This document shows, piece after piece, positions 1 through 10,709 of a DNA stretch of 64,000 nucleotides. The DNA lies in contig NC_091706.1 in assembly GCF_041296265.1 (NCBI RefSeq), positions 53,494,501 through 53,558,500 on the forward strand, written 5' to 3'. Source of the DNA: Equus caballus. Taxonomy: Eukaryota; Chordata; Mammalia; Perissodactyla; Equidae. Numbering within the stretch: position 1 is the first letter of the stretch; every line of letters begins with the position of its first letter. The notes under the pieces are model-generated. The model was given only the letters and a program-made list of their open reading frames with translations. It did no database searches and had not been told where the DNA came from. Position numbers and translations under genes: made by a program.

Positions 1-1576
1 TGTGATATTCTAAGAGAGACTCAACAATCAACATGTCAGAGTACTGACACAACACATGGTTATTGAGGTCTATCCAGCTCCTGCACTAACGAGCCAGGGT
101 TAATTCACTAAAACTGATAACAGAAATTCCTACCAATCATCATATATTTCATTGAATATATTTTAACTTGTATTATTCCAATAATTTCCTATGGTCCTAT
201 ACTTTCAAGGGCAAACTCCTGCCCTCTAATTTTATTCACCCCCCACCCCCAACACACACACACTCACCAGGGCTTTATAATTGAGAGTCAAATAAATGCT
301 TGTCATTAGTTGACTCCCCAGAGCAGGAGCACTTCTTCATTTCTTATCCCACTAAGTATCCTGCATGATGTGAGGAATATTGTAGGTCTTCAGGGTTGTT
401 AAAAGTGATAAATATAATAAGCTTAAAATAGTTGTGCCGGTAAAGCTCTTTGAAAACTACTGTCTTGGATTTTATTTTCTCTCGTGGGTTACTCTTCCCT
501 TCTCAGGTGACCTGTAAAAATGTTAACTGGGCCTCTCCTTTTTTCCTTCAACTTGCTGCATGACTAGTGCAATTGTTTCATTTTTTCTATTGTACTTTTA
601 CAGCGTTAAAATGGGGATAATGAGAATACCATATTCCATTCAGTATTCCATTTCATGTTATAGTCTCTATATAACTCTATATAGTCTCTATATAACACAT
701 AAAGTTGTTACCATAATTGAGTAAATTATATAAAGCATCAGGGGCATATTAAACATAGTTATGATAGTTGTTACTGTGTACTGGTAACATATATATATAC
801 ACTGACAAGTGCACACAAAGGTGTAAAAGCCATTATTTTATGCTTCCAAAAATATGATTATACATTTGTGCCTTACTCAGCTAATAATTTTATTATGCAA
901 AATTTCTACCTCTGTGAATTAGGATCACCTTTATTAGTACTGTACATAGGATATACACAAATTTTTTAATGCAACTAGCAAATGTAACATCCTCATCTCT
1001 GCACTAAACAGTACATTAAAAACACCTAAGGATATCTAGTGGGCATGAATAGAAAATGCAGTGAGTGCATTTGGCAATAAGACGTTAAGTAGTAAATGAT
1101 ATGTTAAGTGCAAACCTACATTACGCTGAAATGGAAAGAATTTTGATGCAAATAGATTATAAATTTTTTGCAACTTATTCATTTGGGATGACATTTTGAA
1201 AAAAGTTAAAACCATCCAATGAAAAGCCATGGCTATATATAAAGCAGAATGCTTAATAGAGGACTCATGCTTAAAACAAATGAGAGGGAAAAAAAGATTT
1301 TGTAAGTTGAAATTAATTATTTAAGATAGTTACTGGATCATAAGATACTGCCAAACATGACAATTCTCTCCACTGAAAATGAGATAAGTAGAGAAGTAAT
1401 TTTGAAAACATTACTGATGAGTTTGTTTCCATTAAAGCCAGGAAGTTATAATAAAGCCTGGTTTTTGCATAAATAAAATACTTAAACAATGTGCTTTAAT
1501 ACTTTTAAATTTTAAAATATTTTTTCGACCACTTTAACATTGTAGGAGAAATTAACCATTAAAATGGAATGAAATT
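1..1576. other. AT-rich intergenic sequence
   Basis: I recognise no gene here. Open frames are short and lie in AT-rich sequence with no similarity I can name. A small local tandem duplication of a 16-bp unit (atagtctctatataac) lies near 660-697, and a short TA run lies near 787-800. Confidence 0.6.
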
Positions 1577-2010
1577 GACATCGAACCTGAAGTGCGTTCA
1601 CTCACCCGTGGTGCAGCAAGCCCGTCTGACACCAGGTGTAGGGGAAGAAAGGAGTTGTACTGCAAAGCTCTGAGCAAGGGGAACAGTCAGCTAAAGCTGT
1701 AATCCCGAACTCCCTGGAAAGCTATAAGCAAGGGTGTTTATCTGGAGTTTTAGGTAGAGAAGGGGGAGCATGTAGCCTTGGAGGGCTGAAGTTCTAAAGA
1801 ATCCTCAGCACGGGCATGACTGTTCTATGTGTTGCGTGCTGTGGATTTGTAGTCTTTGACATCTAAACTTCACCATCAGTCATTTTAGATGCTTAAGCTG
1901 CTTAATCAGGCAAGGGGCTGTCAGCAAGTTCCTACCTTATCAGAGGTCCGCCTGCTGTCCTGCAGGGCAAGCTCAGAAACTTGAGTTATTTTGTTTCCAA
2001 TATTAACCTT
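1577..2010 (-). mobile_element. Probable solo LTR, ERV fossil (family shared with 28293-28790)
   Basis: On the minus strand this block resembles a retroviral LTR, and it shares a diverged core with 28293-28790: the plus-strand text ggagttttaggtagagaagg near 1743 matches ggggttttgggtaggggagg near 28461. Both copies lie in the same orientation and I see no retroviral internal sequence beside either. It is best read as a broken, isolated LTR of an ERV1-like family. The edges are approximate, and the family name is not one I can give with confidence. Confidence 0.45.
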
Positions 2011-2099
2011 GTGAGTACAAGGCACAGTTTCACCCTAAGCCAGGAAAATTTTAATTCCTTCATCCTCAGTTTCAAAATCACGTAAATATAGGCGCACAT

Positions 2100-2710
2100 T
2101 CTCCCTTTCTCCCGGGGCTCCTTTAAAGTCTCAGCCCTGTCCCCAAGTCATTCCACTGGAGGGGGTCGCAATATTCCGTCCCTACTGTCCAGATTGTAGC
2201 TGCGTCTCCGTTTCCCCGAATTCGTGTCTTTCTCCCCAGAAAGCCTCCTGAGCCTGGAAACAGCCCACAGCACGCTCTGACCTCGAGCCGCCGGTCCCCG
2301 AATGAGCGCGCGCTCTTGGAAACGGTGTGGCCCCGACCTTCCAGGAGAAAGGGAAGGATGGACGCGGGCAGGCGCAGGCAGCGGAAGGCTCTGGCGGGGC
2401 CCCGGCGGAGCTCCCCGCCGCGTCGGGCCGAAAGGAAGCGTTTGCTCCGCGTTGTCCCGCCCCGCGCGGTCCCTGAGCCCCGCGGCGCCTCGCCCGGGCC
2501 GGGCTCCCGCGGACGGCGACGCGCCGGGTCTCCCGGTGTCCGCGGCCGGAGCCCCAGGCGGGTCCCGCTGGGCGGGCGGCGCCGGAGGGTCGGTCACGGC
2601 GAGTGCGGGCGCCCCCTGCCGGCCGCTGGGGGCAGCGACGGGGGTTTGCGCGCGCTGTTGAGCGGTGGCCGCGCGCTCAGTGTCACTGTGGTACAGGCGA
2701 AGTGCTGAGA
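2100..2710. promoter_or_regulatory. CpG-rich island (orphan IFND-type island)
   Basis: About 600 bp of sharply GC- and CpG-rich sequence lies in otherwise AT-rich DNA. Its right end (from about 2580) aligns with the sequence just before the IFND genes at 5115 and 40244, including a gcgccccctg CTCF-like core at 2608-2627 and a gagcggtggccg stretch that matches cagcggtgccc near 5061. It therefore appears to be a third IFND-type island that has lost its coding sequence. Long open frames on both strands here are by-products of GC richness. Confidence 0.6.
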
Positions 2711-2770
2711 TTCTGGACTCCCAGGTTTCTCTGCTGATGGCAATGGCGATGCTCTGCTCCATCCCTCACA
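2580..2770 (+). pseudogene. Truncated IFN-delta 5' remnant
   Basis: The stretch gatgctctgctccatcc at 2748-2764 is shared exactly with the signal-peptide codons of IFND copy 1 (near 5147). The preceding 45 bases align to the IFND start region with small gaps. Upstream sequence back to about 2580 aligns to the CTCF-like motif and the pre-start sequence of copy 1. Homology stops after the signal peptide, where the text runs into unrelated AT-rich DNA, so no mature interferon is left. Part of the match could be chance, but the order of matching blocks argues for descent from an IFND gene. Confidence 0.55.
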
Positions 2771-3295
2771 TTTTAGCAGTTGGTATATGTCGTCTTATAT
2801 TTTTCCAGTCATTTCCCATTTTCATGTAAATTGAGAGCATAAGTATTTGTTCCTTTTAATCCACAAGTGCCACTAGCTCAGTATTTTCAACAGAGGAGTC
2901 ACTGAAATGTTTGTAATTCACTCTCTGGTGCAGGGGCCATAACTCTCACCCGTCTTGTCTCCCATGCATCTCATAAATTTATGGTGAGAATTAATATTGG
3001 CAATCTGTATGAACCACCTTATATATTAAATGAGGTTATTCTATAATTATTGTTAGAATTATTAATTTTGTTGATCTCATTCTAAGTTCTCAGAAATAAT
3101 TGCCAATTGATAATTTCATTTTGCTTATTACATAAAATAATCAAAATTTGGTCAATGCATCTACAAGTTTGGAAGTGGAAGACAAATTAATGAAAACATA
3201 GAGAATTAGTAATCAGTAAGGTCTGAGACAGTAAAAGAACATCAATGTGTTAAAGTGTGGGGCTTCCCAGAAAAGAAGTGATCGTTTAATACATG

Positions 3296-4439
3296 CAGTC
3301 GGATCTGCGCCTGACACTTGAAGGAGAGAAACTGACGGTGCGCCTGAGGCTCTCCGCAGAGAACCAGCCCGGAGGAGAGTCGTCTGAGCCCACGTGGCTG
3401 CTCTGCGACCAGTAGAAATGAGCCAAATAGTCCCCTCCCTCAGCCTCAGCTCCTTTCAGACCACCTCTGGCAATATTTCTTAAGGGACCGGTTAAAAAAA
3501 AAGTTGCAGAGTCCAGGAACGTGGTTAAAAGAAATATGGGGGAGAGAGTGACAAGAATGGGACATTGCTAGGTTTCCAGCCAGGGAAGCTCACAACACTA
3601 ATTCACAAGCTGTTTCCTGGGTTAGCACTCAGCTAAAGTGAGGGAGTACTTCCCGCAAGCATGGAAGTTAAGGAGACACCAAATCTAAGTACTCAAGATA
3701 AATAATATTTTAACACAAGATTAAAAATGAAAACTAATGCCAAAACACCCATGATGAACAAAATATCAAAATTTTAAATACAGACAAGAAAGAACCCTGC
3801 ACTGGCAAGGCTGGGAGAGTCTTACAAAGGAAGGGGGCCCCATGCAAAGGAAATTTAGGCAAATTCCATTCAGTCTATAAAATTTATACCAAAGAAAATT
3901 GAAGATCTGACCTGTTCAATGTCCTCCACGGCCTGTACACAGCACTAACTTCCTTTGAACAACACAGTGAAGGCGGAGTCCTGTGAAAGTCGTTTGAGCA
4001 ACGTGAAGTTAAATAAAAATTATTTAAGATTCTCACGGAATCAGGAGAAAGTGTCAAACATGGCAATTCTCAATTTAAAAAAAGTAAAGAAGTAATCTTG
4101 AAAAAATATTATTCAGTTTACTTCCATTAAAGCGAGGAAAGCAAAATTATATTAAATTGTTGTTTTGGTAAAATAAATTATAGTTTAAATAAACTTAGGT
4201 GAAGTTGAATAAAACGCTGTTTTTAACAGTTTTAATGTTAACAATATTTTTAAAATTTTTTTGATATTTAATTATAAAATATTTCATAAAAAGTTTAATA
4301 CATGCTGTCAAGGTCAACGTTGAAAATTTCACGTTTGATATTTATAGTTAATATTAAAATATTTTAATATCAAAAGCTGCTTAATAAAAAGCAGTTTCAA
4401 TATTCCAGGTTTTCAGTTTCTCAGTACTGTCCTCCTCCA
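3296..4439. other. Upstream region of unit 1
   Basis: This region is gene-free and duplicated at 38590-39650. It starts GC-moderate (3296-3480), then becomes strongly AT-rich just before the CpG island, with many TTTAA/AATATT runs at 4140-4400. I see no coding sequence or named repeat. Confidence 0.6.
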
Positions 4440-4868
4440 CCTTCCCGCTGTCACGCTGGAAAGTCACCAGGAAAGTCCCCGAGCACGTGGGGGGCACCTT
4501 CCCCGCCTCGGACCCAGGGGCGCCGCGCCCGACTCACCCCCGCGGGTCCCCAACACCGTCCGCTCGCGGCCCACGTCCCCGCCGTCCCCTTTCTCCGCAT
4601 CTGTCGCCGCATCTCGCCCACAAACGCTCCCGAATCTGTAAAAACCACTCAACACGCTCGGATTCCGGCCTCAGACCCTCAAGAAACGGCTTCTTTGTAA
4701 AAATGGCCTCGCCGAAGTTTCTGTGCGAAAGGAAAGCGCAAAACTCAGGGGCAAGTGCAGAAAATGCCGGGTTCGGTGCTCTCTCCCTGAGAAACGCGTC
4801 CCCGGCGAGGCCGCGGCCAAGCTCTCCGCGCAGCAGAAGGGCCGCGGAGAGGAAGGTGTCTCGTGCAC

Positions 4869-4875
4869 TATTAAA
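4869..4875 (+). promoter_or_regulatory. TATA-like box of IFND copy 1
   Basis: TATTAAA lies in an otherwise GC-rich context about 240 bp before the IFND start codon and is conserved in unit 2 at 40083-40089. If used, it would give a 5' leader of about 210 nt, much longer than the roughly 65 nt of the IFNA genes. Confidence 0.4.
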
Positions 4876-4986
4876 GAGGCACGAAGTTGGCTCCCAAGGC
4901 TGCGACGCACACCCCCTCCAGCGGCCCGAACGACTGAAACCGACCAAGTCCGCGCCTCTGAGCGCCCGGCGTCAGGAAAGGCCCCC

Positions 4987-5008
4987 TGCGCGCCCTCTAG
5001 CGGCCGCC
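4987..5008 (+). promoter_or_regulatory. CTCF-like motif, site a of unit 1
   Basis: gcgccctctagcggcc resembles the reverse form of the CTCF core (CGCCCYCTRSTGG type). It forms a diverged direct repeat with the motif at 5071-5090. The call rests on motif recognition alone; occupancy is not known. Confidence 0.4.
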
Positions 5009-5070
5009 CAGGGAATCCCGCTTTCCGGGGAGCCCGCGAAGGAAACTGCGCTAGTTGTTCAGCGGTGCCC

Positions 5071-5090
5071 TGCGCGCCCCCTGGCGGCCG
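5071..5090 (+). promoter_or_regulatory. CTCF-like motif, site b, just before IFND copy 1
   Basis: gcgccccctggcggcc is close to the reverse complement of the long CTCF consensus (GCGCCCCCTGGTGGC). It ends about 25 bp before the IFND copy 1 start codon and is preserved exactly ahead of copy 2 (40200-40219). Confidence 0.5.
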
Positions 5091-5114
5091 TGCAGTGAAT
5101 CACCGGAATTCTCA

Positions 5115-5618
5115 ATGGCCCGGGTCCATTTGCTAGAGGCAGGAGTGATGCTCTGCTCCATCCTTGCCTGCTCTCTTGGCAGGGACTCGCCTTGGATCCA
5201 TAGCCTAAAAAACAGGGAGATCTTCATGCTGTTGAGACAGCTGGAAAAAATCCACTCTAAGTCATGCCTGAACGACGGAACCTACTTCAAATTTCCTTGG
5301 GAAAGCGAGACTATCACCCAAATCCGGAAGACGCAGGGCACCTGTTTCCACTATGTGATGCTCCAGGAGATCATCAACCTCTTCAACACAGACGACAGCC
5401 GTGCTGCTTGGAACAACGCCCTCCTGGATCAACTACTCTCTAGGCTTCATCACAGCCTGGAGCAGCTGGAAGAAGAAAACCTGGCTTGTCCCTATTTGGG
5501 AACTGTTGCCCGGAATTACTTCCAAAAAATCAATCACTATCTGAAGGAAAAGGCATTCAGCCCCTGTGCCTGGGAGGTTGTCAGAGGGGAAACGGAAGTG
5601 TGCCTCTCCCTCATGTAG
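5115..5618 (+). CDS. IFND: Interferon delta-like protein, copy 1 (167 aa)
   Basis: This is a secreted type I interferon of the delta-like group, expected to bind IFNAR1/IFNAR2. The gene is intronless. The start is the ATG opening MARVHLLEAGVML; an in-frame ATG 60 nt upstream would put non-signal residues in front of the hydrophobic leader. Residues 1-21 form a signal peptide. The mature part keeps the interferon helices, the SCLNDG motif with Cys51, FNTDDSRAAWNNALLDQ (helix C) and the C-terminal CAWEVVRGE signature with Cys151. The residue that is Cys1 in mature IFN-alpha is Arg23 here. Extra cysteines lie at 77, 125 and 163. It is about 65% identical to copy 2 and three residues shorter, lacking a QME-type insertion before helix D. 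The frame is intact. IFN-delta is the best match by length (pig IFN-delta is 170 aa) and by its sister gene; I cannot exclude a horse-specific label. Confidence 0.85.
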   Translation: MARVHLLEAGVMLCSILACSLGRDSPWIHSLKNREIFMLLRQLEKIHSKSCLNDGTYFKFPWESETITQIRKTQGTCFHYVMLQEIINLFNTDDSRAAWNNALLDQLLSRLHHSLEQLEEENLACPYLGTVARNYFQKINHYLKEKAFSPCAWEVVRGETEVCLSLM

Positions 5619-5641
5619 CAATACTCAGAGAAAAGTCGGCA

Positions 5642-5647
5642 AATAAA
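5642..5647 (+). terminator. Polyadenylation signal, IFND copy 1
   Basis: AATAAA lies 24 bp after the stop codon. The equivalent place in unit 2 reads GATAAA. Another AATAAA-type run (ttaaataaataac) lies near 5840 and is the alternative. Confidence 0.5.
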
Positions 5648-5649
5648 GG

Positions 5650-7263
5650 AGAAAATTAGACTTATCCGCTCTCTAATCATTCACATTGTTTGCTAAGAAC
5701 CCCCCCAAATAATCTCAACTCATATTTCTGTACCAGCTGAAAAATATCTGAAACTAAAATCATGGAGGTATTTAAAAAAATATATTGTACATCATGAATT
5801 TGCAAAAGTATGTTTAGAGAGAAGAACATGATCTACTTTCTTAAATAAATAACTTTATGACCTTTTAAAAAAATCTGTTTAAGCTTTTTGAGGGCATTTG
5901 TTGTTTCTAAAATGTAAAGTCCATTTTGTATGCAACGTTCCTTCAGGATAATATATTGTTAAAGACATCTATCACTTACGTAAATGTTAGCTGCTATAAC
6001 AGATAAACAGAAAACTATCCATAATTTGATCATAATAGAAATTTATTTTTCCTTTGTATAAGAGCACAATGCAGGCATTCCTGATCAGAAGAATCTTCTG
6101 GTTGACTCTTCTCCAAACAGTGATTCAGAAACATTGATACCCTCTATTTCGTGACTTTACCATATTCAACATGTGACTCCAAGTCTGTCTGTGATGCTTG
6201 AATCTATTCCACTCAGTTGTAGAGAGAAAAAGTAAAGTGGATCACACAAGATATCTTCAAGGGCCAGGACCATACAGGGCAATATCACTTCTGCTCACAT
6301 TAGTTGGCCTGCGTATATTCTCACGAAATGTGTTAAGTGCAAAGAAATTGGGAAATAGACTCCCATCAGGTGACTAATGAAAGAGCAGACAAGTTCAGTG
6401 AAAAGGCCACTCTTCATTTTTTACACTATTTGTATTAATGCTCTTTTTAGGAGAACAAAATAACCAATGTGTTCACTGCGCACACTTTATATATTTTAAA
6501 AAACTGACCCAAAGTCTGATTCCACAGTTCAAATTCAGGGAAATGACATAGATGTCACTACATAGAGTTCACAGTATCGTTGATCCTTTAAAAGAAGCAT
6601 TCAAGTTGATTCCCAAAGGCATAGGCTAAAGTCAGAAAATGGCCACAAGTTTGGAGATGAGGCCTCAGAACACGTTGTAAAGTTCAAGTTGTTTCCTTCT
6701 CACCTGAGGGAGACAAGGAAAGTATGATCAGGTAACTCCTTGCAGGTTCTTGAGGATCACTAGAATAAAAGTGAGAGTGAGCCTTCCATCGTGACCAGGC
6801 CAGTGATAATCATCCTGATATTCTAAATACTAATAATACAAACTTGAAGAACATATACCTGCCACCAATTTGTTTTCAACTTCACGCGATATTCAGTTAT
6901 AACTTCTCTTGGAGAACCATGAAGAATTTACAAAATATTGTTCGGTCTATCGTCCTCTCAAATCATCGCTATCTATTATACGTTGGTGTTATTCATTCTC
7001 CTATTATTACCAAGGCTCATGTACATTGATTGAGTTCCTGAGATGGTAAGGACTGGGCAAAATGCATAGGAAACAAGGTTAGGTAAGATGAATTCTCTAC
7101 CCACAGGTATCTTATAGACTTGTAGGGAAGAATTTAAGGAGATAATAGGGCTGGTCATTAAAAGCTACATCCCTGGAAGCTAGAGAGAGAATATAGCCAT
7201 GTTAGTGTATAAAGAAGAGTGAGGACATGAGCAAGCCAAACCAGCAGACCAAAGACTCATAAT
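5650..7263. other. IFND copy 1 3' flank
   Basis: This stretch is gene-free and aligns with 40760-43200 of unit 2, where three insertions (two EREs and an MLT1 LTR) interrupt it. I see no coding sequence. Confidence 0.6.
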
Positions 7264-7275
7264 CCAAACTCTTGG

Positions 7276-7505
7276 TTTTTTTTTTTTTTAAAGATTTTAT
7301 TTTTTCCTTTTTCTCCCCAAAGCCCCCCAGTACATAGTTGTATATTCTTAGTTGTGGATCCTTCTAGTTGTGGCATGTGGGATGCCGCCTCAGCGTGGCT
7401 TGATGAGTGTTGCCATGTCCGCGCCCAGGATTCGAACCAACGAAACACTGGGCCACCTGCAGCGGAGTGCGCGAACTTAACCACTCAGCCACGGGGGCCG
7501 GCCCC
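7276..7505 (-). mobile_element. ERE-type SINE
   Basis: A tRNA-derived equine SINE in reverse orientation, with a poly-T head on the plus strand and a terminal ggggccggcccc. It is flanked by a clear target-site duplication, ccaaactcttgg, at 7264-7275 and from 7506. The matching place in unit 2 (near 43210) has no insertion, so this SINE arrived after the units separated. Confidence 0.9.
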
Positions 7506-7744
7506 CCAAACTCTTGGTTTTTGACCTGATGTAGTGTTCCAATTATTAGGTACCACATTTGGTATCAAACTGAAATGGAGTCCACTATCCCGTGGAAATG
7601 GATGGAGACAACAGGAAACAAATGGTCATTTCTTACTTTTTGTGAAGAGTCCACAAAAAATTGCAGGACAAGGGCAGATAATTGCCACTTCAGTCAAGAT
7701 CCACCTAAAAAAATGAATTTAAGCTACTTTGAATCTGTACATCA

Positions 7745-9400
7745 CTTTGGGTAGTATGAACATTTTAACAACATTAACGTGTAATGCTGGAACACAGGAT
7801 GTCATTCCACTTATTTGTCTCTTCTTTAATTTCTCTCAGCAGTGTTTGATAGTTTTAAGTATAAAAGTTTGTTGTCTCTTTGGTTAAGTGTATTCCTAAG
7901 TATTTCTTTCCTTTTGATGCTTTCGGAAAAGAATTATTTTCTTAATTTCCTTTTGGGATTGTTCATTGTAAGTGTACAGAAACACAATTGAGTTTTGTGT
8001 GTTTATTTTGTCTCCTGAAAGTTTGCTGAATTCATTCATTAGTTCTAACAGTGTGTGTGTGTGTGTGTGTGCGTGTGTGTGTGTAATCGTTTCAGTTTTC
8101 TACATATATGTCATCTAGAAATAGAGATAAATTTACTTCTTTTCCAATTTGGATCATTTTTTTTTTCTTATCTAATTGTTCTGATCTTTAGTTCAAGCAC
8201 TATGTTGAAAAGACATGGTAAGAGTGGCATACTTGTCTTGTTCCCATTCTTAGTGGAAAAAGTTTCAGTTTGTCACAGAGTACAAGGTTACTTGTGGGTT
8301 TTTCATATATGGTCTTTATTATGTTCAGGCAATTTCCTTCTATTCCTAGTTCCTTGAGTGTTTTTGTCATAAAAGAGTGCTGAAATTTGTCAAATGCTTT
8401 TTCTGCATCAATTCAGATGATTACATAGTTTATTCCCTTTCATTTTGTCAGTGCGGTATATTGATGGATTTTTGTATGCTGAAACACTTTTGCATTCCAG
8501 GAGTATGCCCCACTGGGTCACGGTGTAAACTTCTTTTCATCTGCTGTTGAATTTGGTTTGCTAGTGTTTTGTTGTGGATTTTTCCATCAATTTTCTTTTC
8601 TTGTAGTATTTTTGTCTGGTTTTGATATCAGGGTAATGCTCACCTCATAAAATGCATTTGGAAGTGTTCTCTCTCCTTCAGTTTTTTGGAAGAGTTTGAG
8701 AAGGATTAGTGTTAATTGGTTAAATGTTTGGTAGAATTCTCCAGTGAAGCCATCTACTACTGGGCTTTCTTTGTTGAGAGTTTTTTGATTATTGATTCAA
8801 TCTCCATTCTCATTATTGATCTCTTTAGATTTTTTATTTCTTCATGATTTAGTCTTGGTAGGTTGTATGTCTCAATTTATTGGTGTATAATTGTTCATAG
8901 TAATCTCTTATGATCCTTTGTATTTCTTAGTCTCAGTGGTAACGTCTCCTCTTCTATTTCTGATTTTTTGTTATTTGAGTGTTCTGTTTTTCTTAGTTAA
9001 TATCATTAAAGGTTTGTCAATTTTGTTCTTTTCAAAACACTAACTTTTAGTTTCATTGATCTTTATCATTGTTTTACTGTTCTCTATTTCCTTTATCTCT
9101 GTTCTAGTATTTATTATTTACTTCCCTCTGCTAACTTTGAGTTTAGTTTCTTCTTTTTTTAGTTCTTAAGGTGTAAAGTTAGGTTGTTGATTTCAGACAT
9201 TTCTTCGTTTTTTTAATGTAAGCTTTTACAGCTGTAAATTTCCCTCTTAGCACTACTTTCATTGCATCATGTAAGTTTTGGTATGTTCTGTTTTCATTTT
9301 CACTTGTCTTATGATATTTTGTAGTTTTTTGTGTTCCTTCTTACACTTTTATCATATTTTGACATGCATTTATTTTCTCTATGTTCCCATGCTTTGGGAT
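7745..9400 (-). mobile_element. LINE-1 fragment (ORF2 region)
   Basis: The plus strand carries the reverse complement of mammalian L1 ORF2, from the stretch between endonuclease and reverse transcriptase (near 9200) into the reverse transcriptase region (near 8400-8560). Recognisable text includes ttgcattccaggagtatg and the cattccacttatttg area. It is truncated at both ends, degraded and not coding. It lies in a 2.4-kb block of unit 1 that is missing from unit 2. Confidence 0.85.
8050..8085. repeat. (GT)n microsatellite
   Basis: About 17 GT units with one GC interruption, lying inside the L1 fragment. It is likely to vary in length between individuals. Confidence 0.9.
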
Positions 9401-10709
9401 ACAAAATCAGACCATTTTTACTTTCTAGGAAAAGTGATATGAGAAAGAAAGATATCTGGTGCTGTAAACAGTATGTAGAAACATTTTATAGTCCACTTTC
9501 TTGATCATATTCACATCCATTTATTGAATTAATCTGAAGATGGAAATTAAGGGAATACAAGAGTAGCAGACCAAATTTGTACAGTAAAATACCCCATAAA
9601 TAAGGATTATGCAGAAGTTCCCAATACAATCTCAAGTGAACAAAGGAAAAATGCTCATTGTCCAGTGTCTGATAGACTAAGAATAATAGTTTGGGAAAAA
9701 CTGCCTTGTATCCTCAGCATGTGATGATAAGAATGAACCCAAAAACCAATAAAAATGCGTTGACTGGATAAATTACTAAAGCTTATTAAATTTTGAAACA
9801 CACATTTTTTGTAAAGGTGACTTATTTGCATGAGAATGCAAATCTCTACGCTCATTTCAGAACTTCGAGCATTTAATTGTTCAGTGATATAAAGAGTTTA
9901 ATTGAATCATGAAAAATAAAGAATAGTAAAATTTATTTGGCTATTTTAAAATAATTGATCCATTCCATAATCTCTATCCTCAGATAGGCTGACTTCCCAC
10001 CAGTCATCTAAATATTATCAAATGATTTGAGGCCCAGGTTTCTGAGTTGTGGAAAAATTATGTCACAACTATTTATAGTTCACACACATTCTGGGGATTT
10101 TGTCCATAATTGAAAAGGGCAGGAAAGCTGGAGGACTGATCATTTGAGGACATAGGTTACTGTTCCCCTGAGAAGCAATGTGGTAAATTGTCTGGTTGCT
10201 GTGAGCTGTGTGAATCAGGGAGAGTTTGAGTAGAGATATGAGGCTCTGTGTATGATACCAAGCTAGTTATTTGCATTTATGAAAAAGTAGAGGGCAAATT
10301 AGAGATGAGGTCATACTTGGGATTTTAATACAGTGCTGGGCAAAGGCTGAAAATTGTGTTGCCCTGGCAGTTTGACTCCCCAGACTCATATGTGCCTTGA
10401 GAACACTAGACTCCTAGAAGTTTTAGTAATAAACTCAGCAGGAGTAGTAGTACTCTTATTGACACTTGATAAGAGAAGAGTGGAAATGTTAGCCTGGTCT
10501 ACTATAATCCTAGGAATGTGGCCGTGATGAGCAAAACAGCTTGGTCATTCCTGAACACTTTCGAGTAGGAAGAGAAAATCTAAGAGACCGCTTTAGTAAA
10601 GAGTATTTATCGAGTGATTACACTGGACCTGATGCTGAGGAAAACACAATGAACAAGACAGAGTCCAGTTACTAATGAGCTGAATTGCCTAAGATGGTCT
10701 CATACCTAC
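9401..10709. other. Non-coding IFNA copy 1 upstream region
   Basis: From about 10180 this aligns with 43420 onward of unit 2. The part between 9400 and 10180 has no counterpart there. The text near 9415-9460 (tactttctaggaaaagtgat) resembles the interferon-flank remnant near 25312. No gene is recognised. Confidence 0.5.

Larger units (their letters stand above)
4440..5110 (+). promoter_or_regulatory. CpG island upstream of IFND copy 1
   Basis: There is an abrupt switch from AT-rich to CpG-dense sequence at about 4440, ending at the IFND start codon. The island is conserved at 39655-40235 ahead of IFND copy 2, at more than 90% identity by eye across most of its length. It contains a TATTAAA box (4869-4875), a gcgaaaggaaagcg stretch resembling an IRF half-site pair (about 4725-4738) and two CTCF-like motifs. 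CpG-island promoters are unusual for type I interferon genes, which normally use compact AT-rich inducible promoters. Confidence 0.75.

Noticed and set aside
2148-2762. 204-codon minus-strand frame and overlapping plus-strand frames in the first CpG block
   Set aside because: Low-complexity Pro/Arg/Gly composition typical of CpG islands, with no homology I can name.
4487-5098. Long open frames on both strands across the CpG island (also 4534-4947 minus, 39701-40150 plus, 39748-40356 minus)
   Set aside because: They arise from GC-rich sequence with few stops. They are partly shared between units only because the DNA is duplicated, the frames differ in length, and no domain is recognisable.
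5055-5114. 20-residue N-terminal extension of IFND copy 1
   Set aside because: It would precede the hydrophobic leader, lies across the CTCF-like motif and has no counterpart in copy 2.
8055-8357. 100-codon frame starting in the GT repeat
   Set aside because: It is microsatellite plus antisense L1 sequence.
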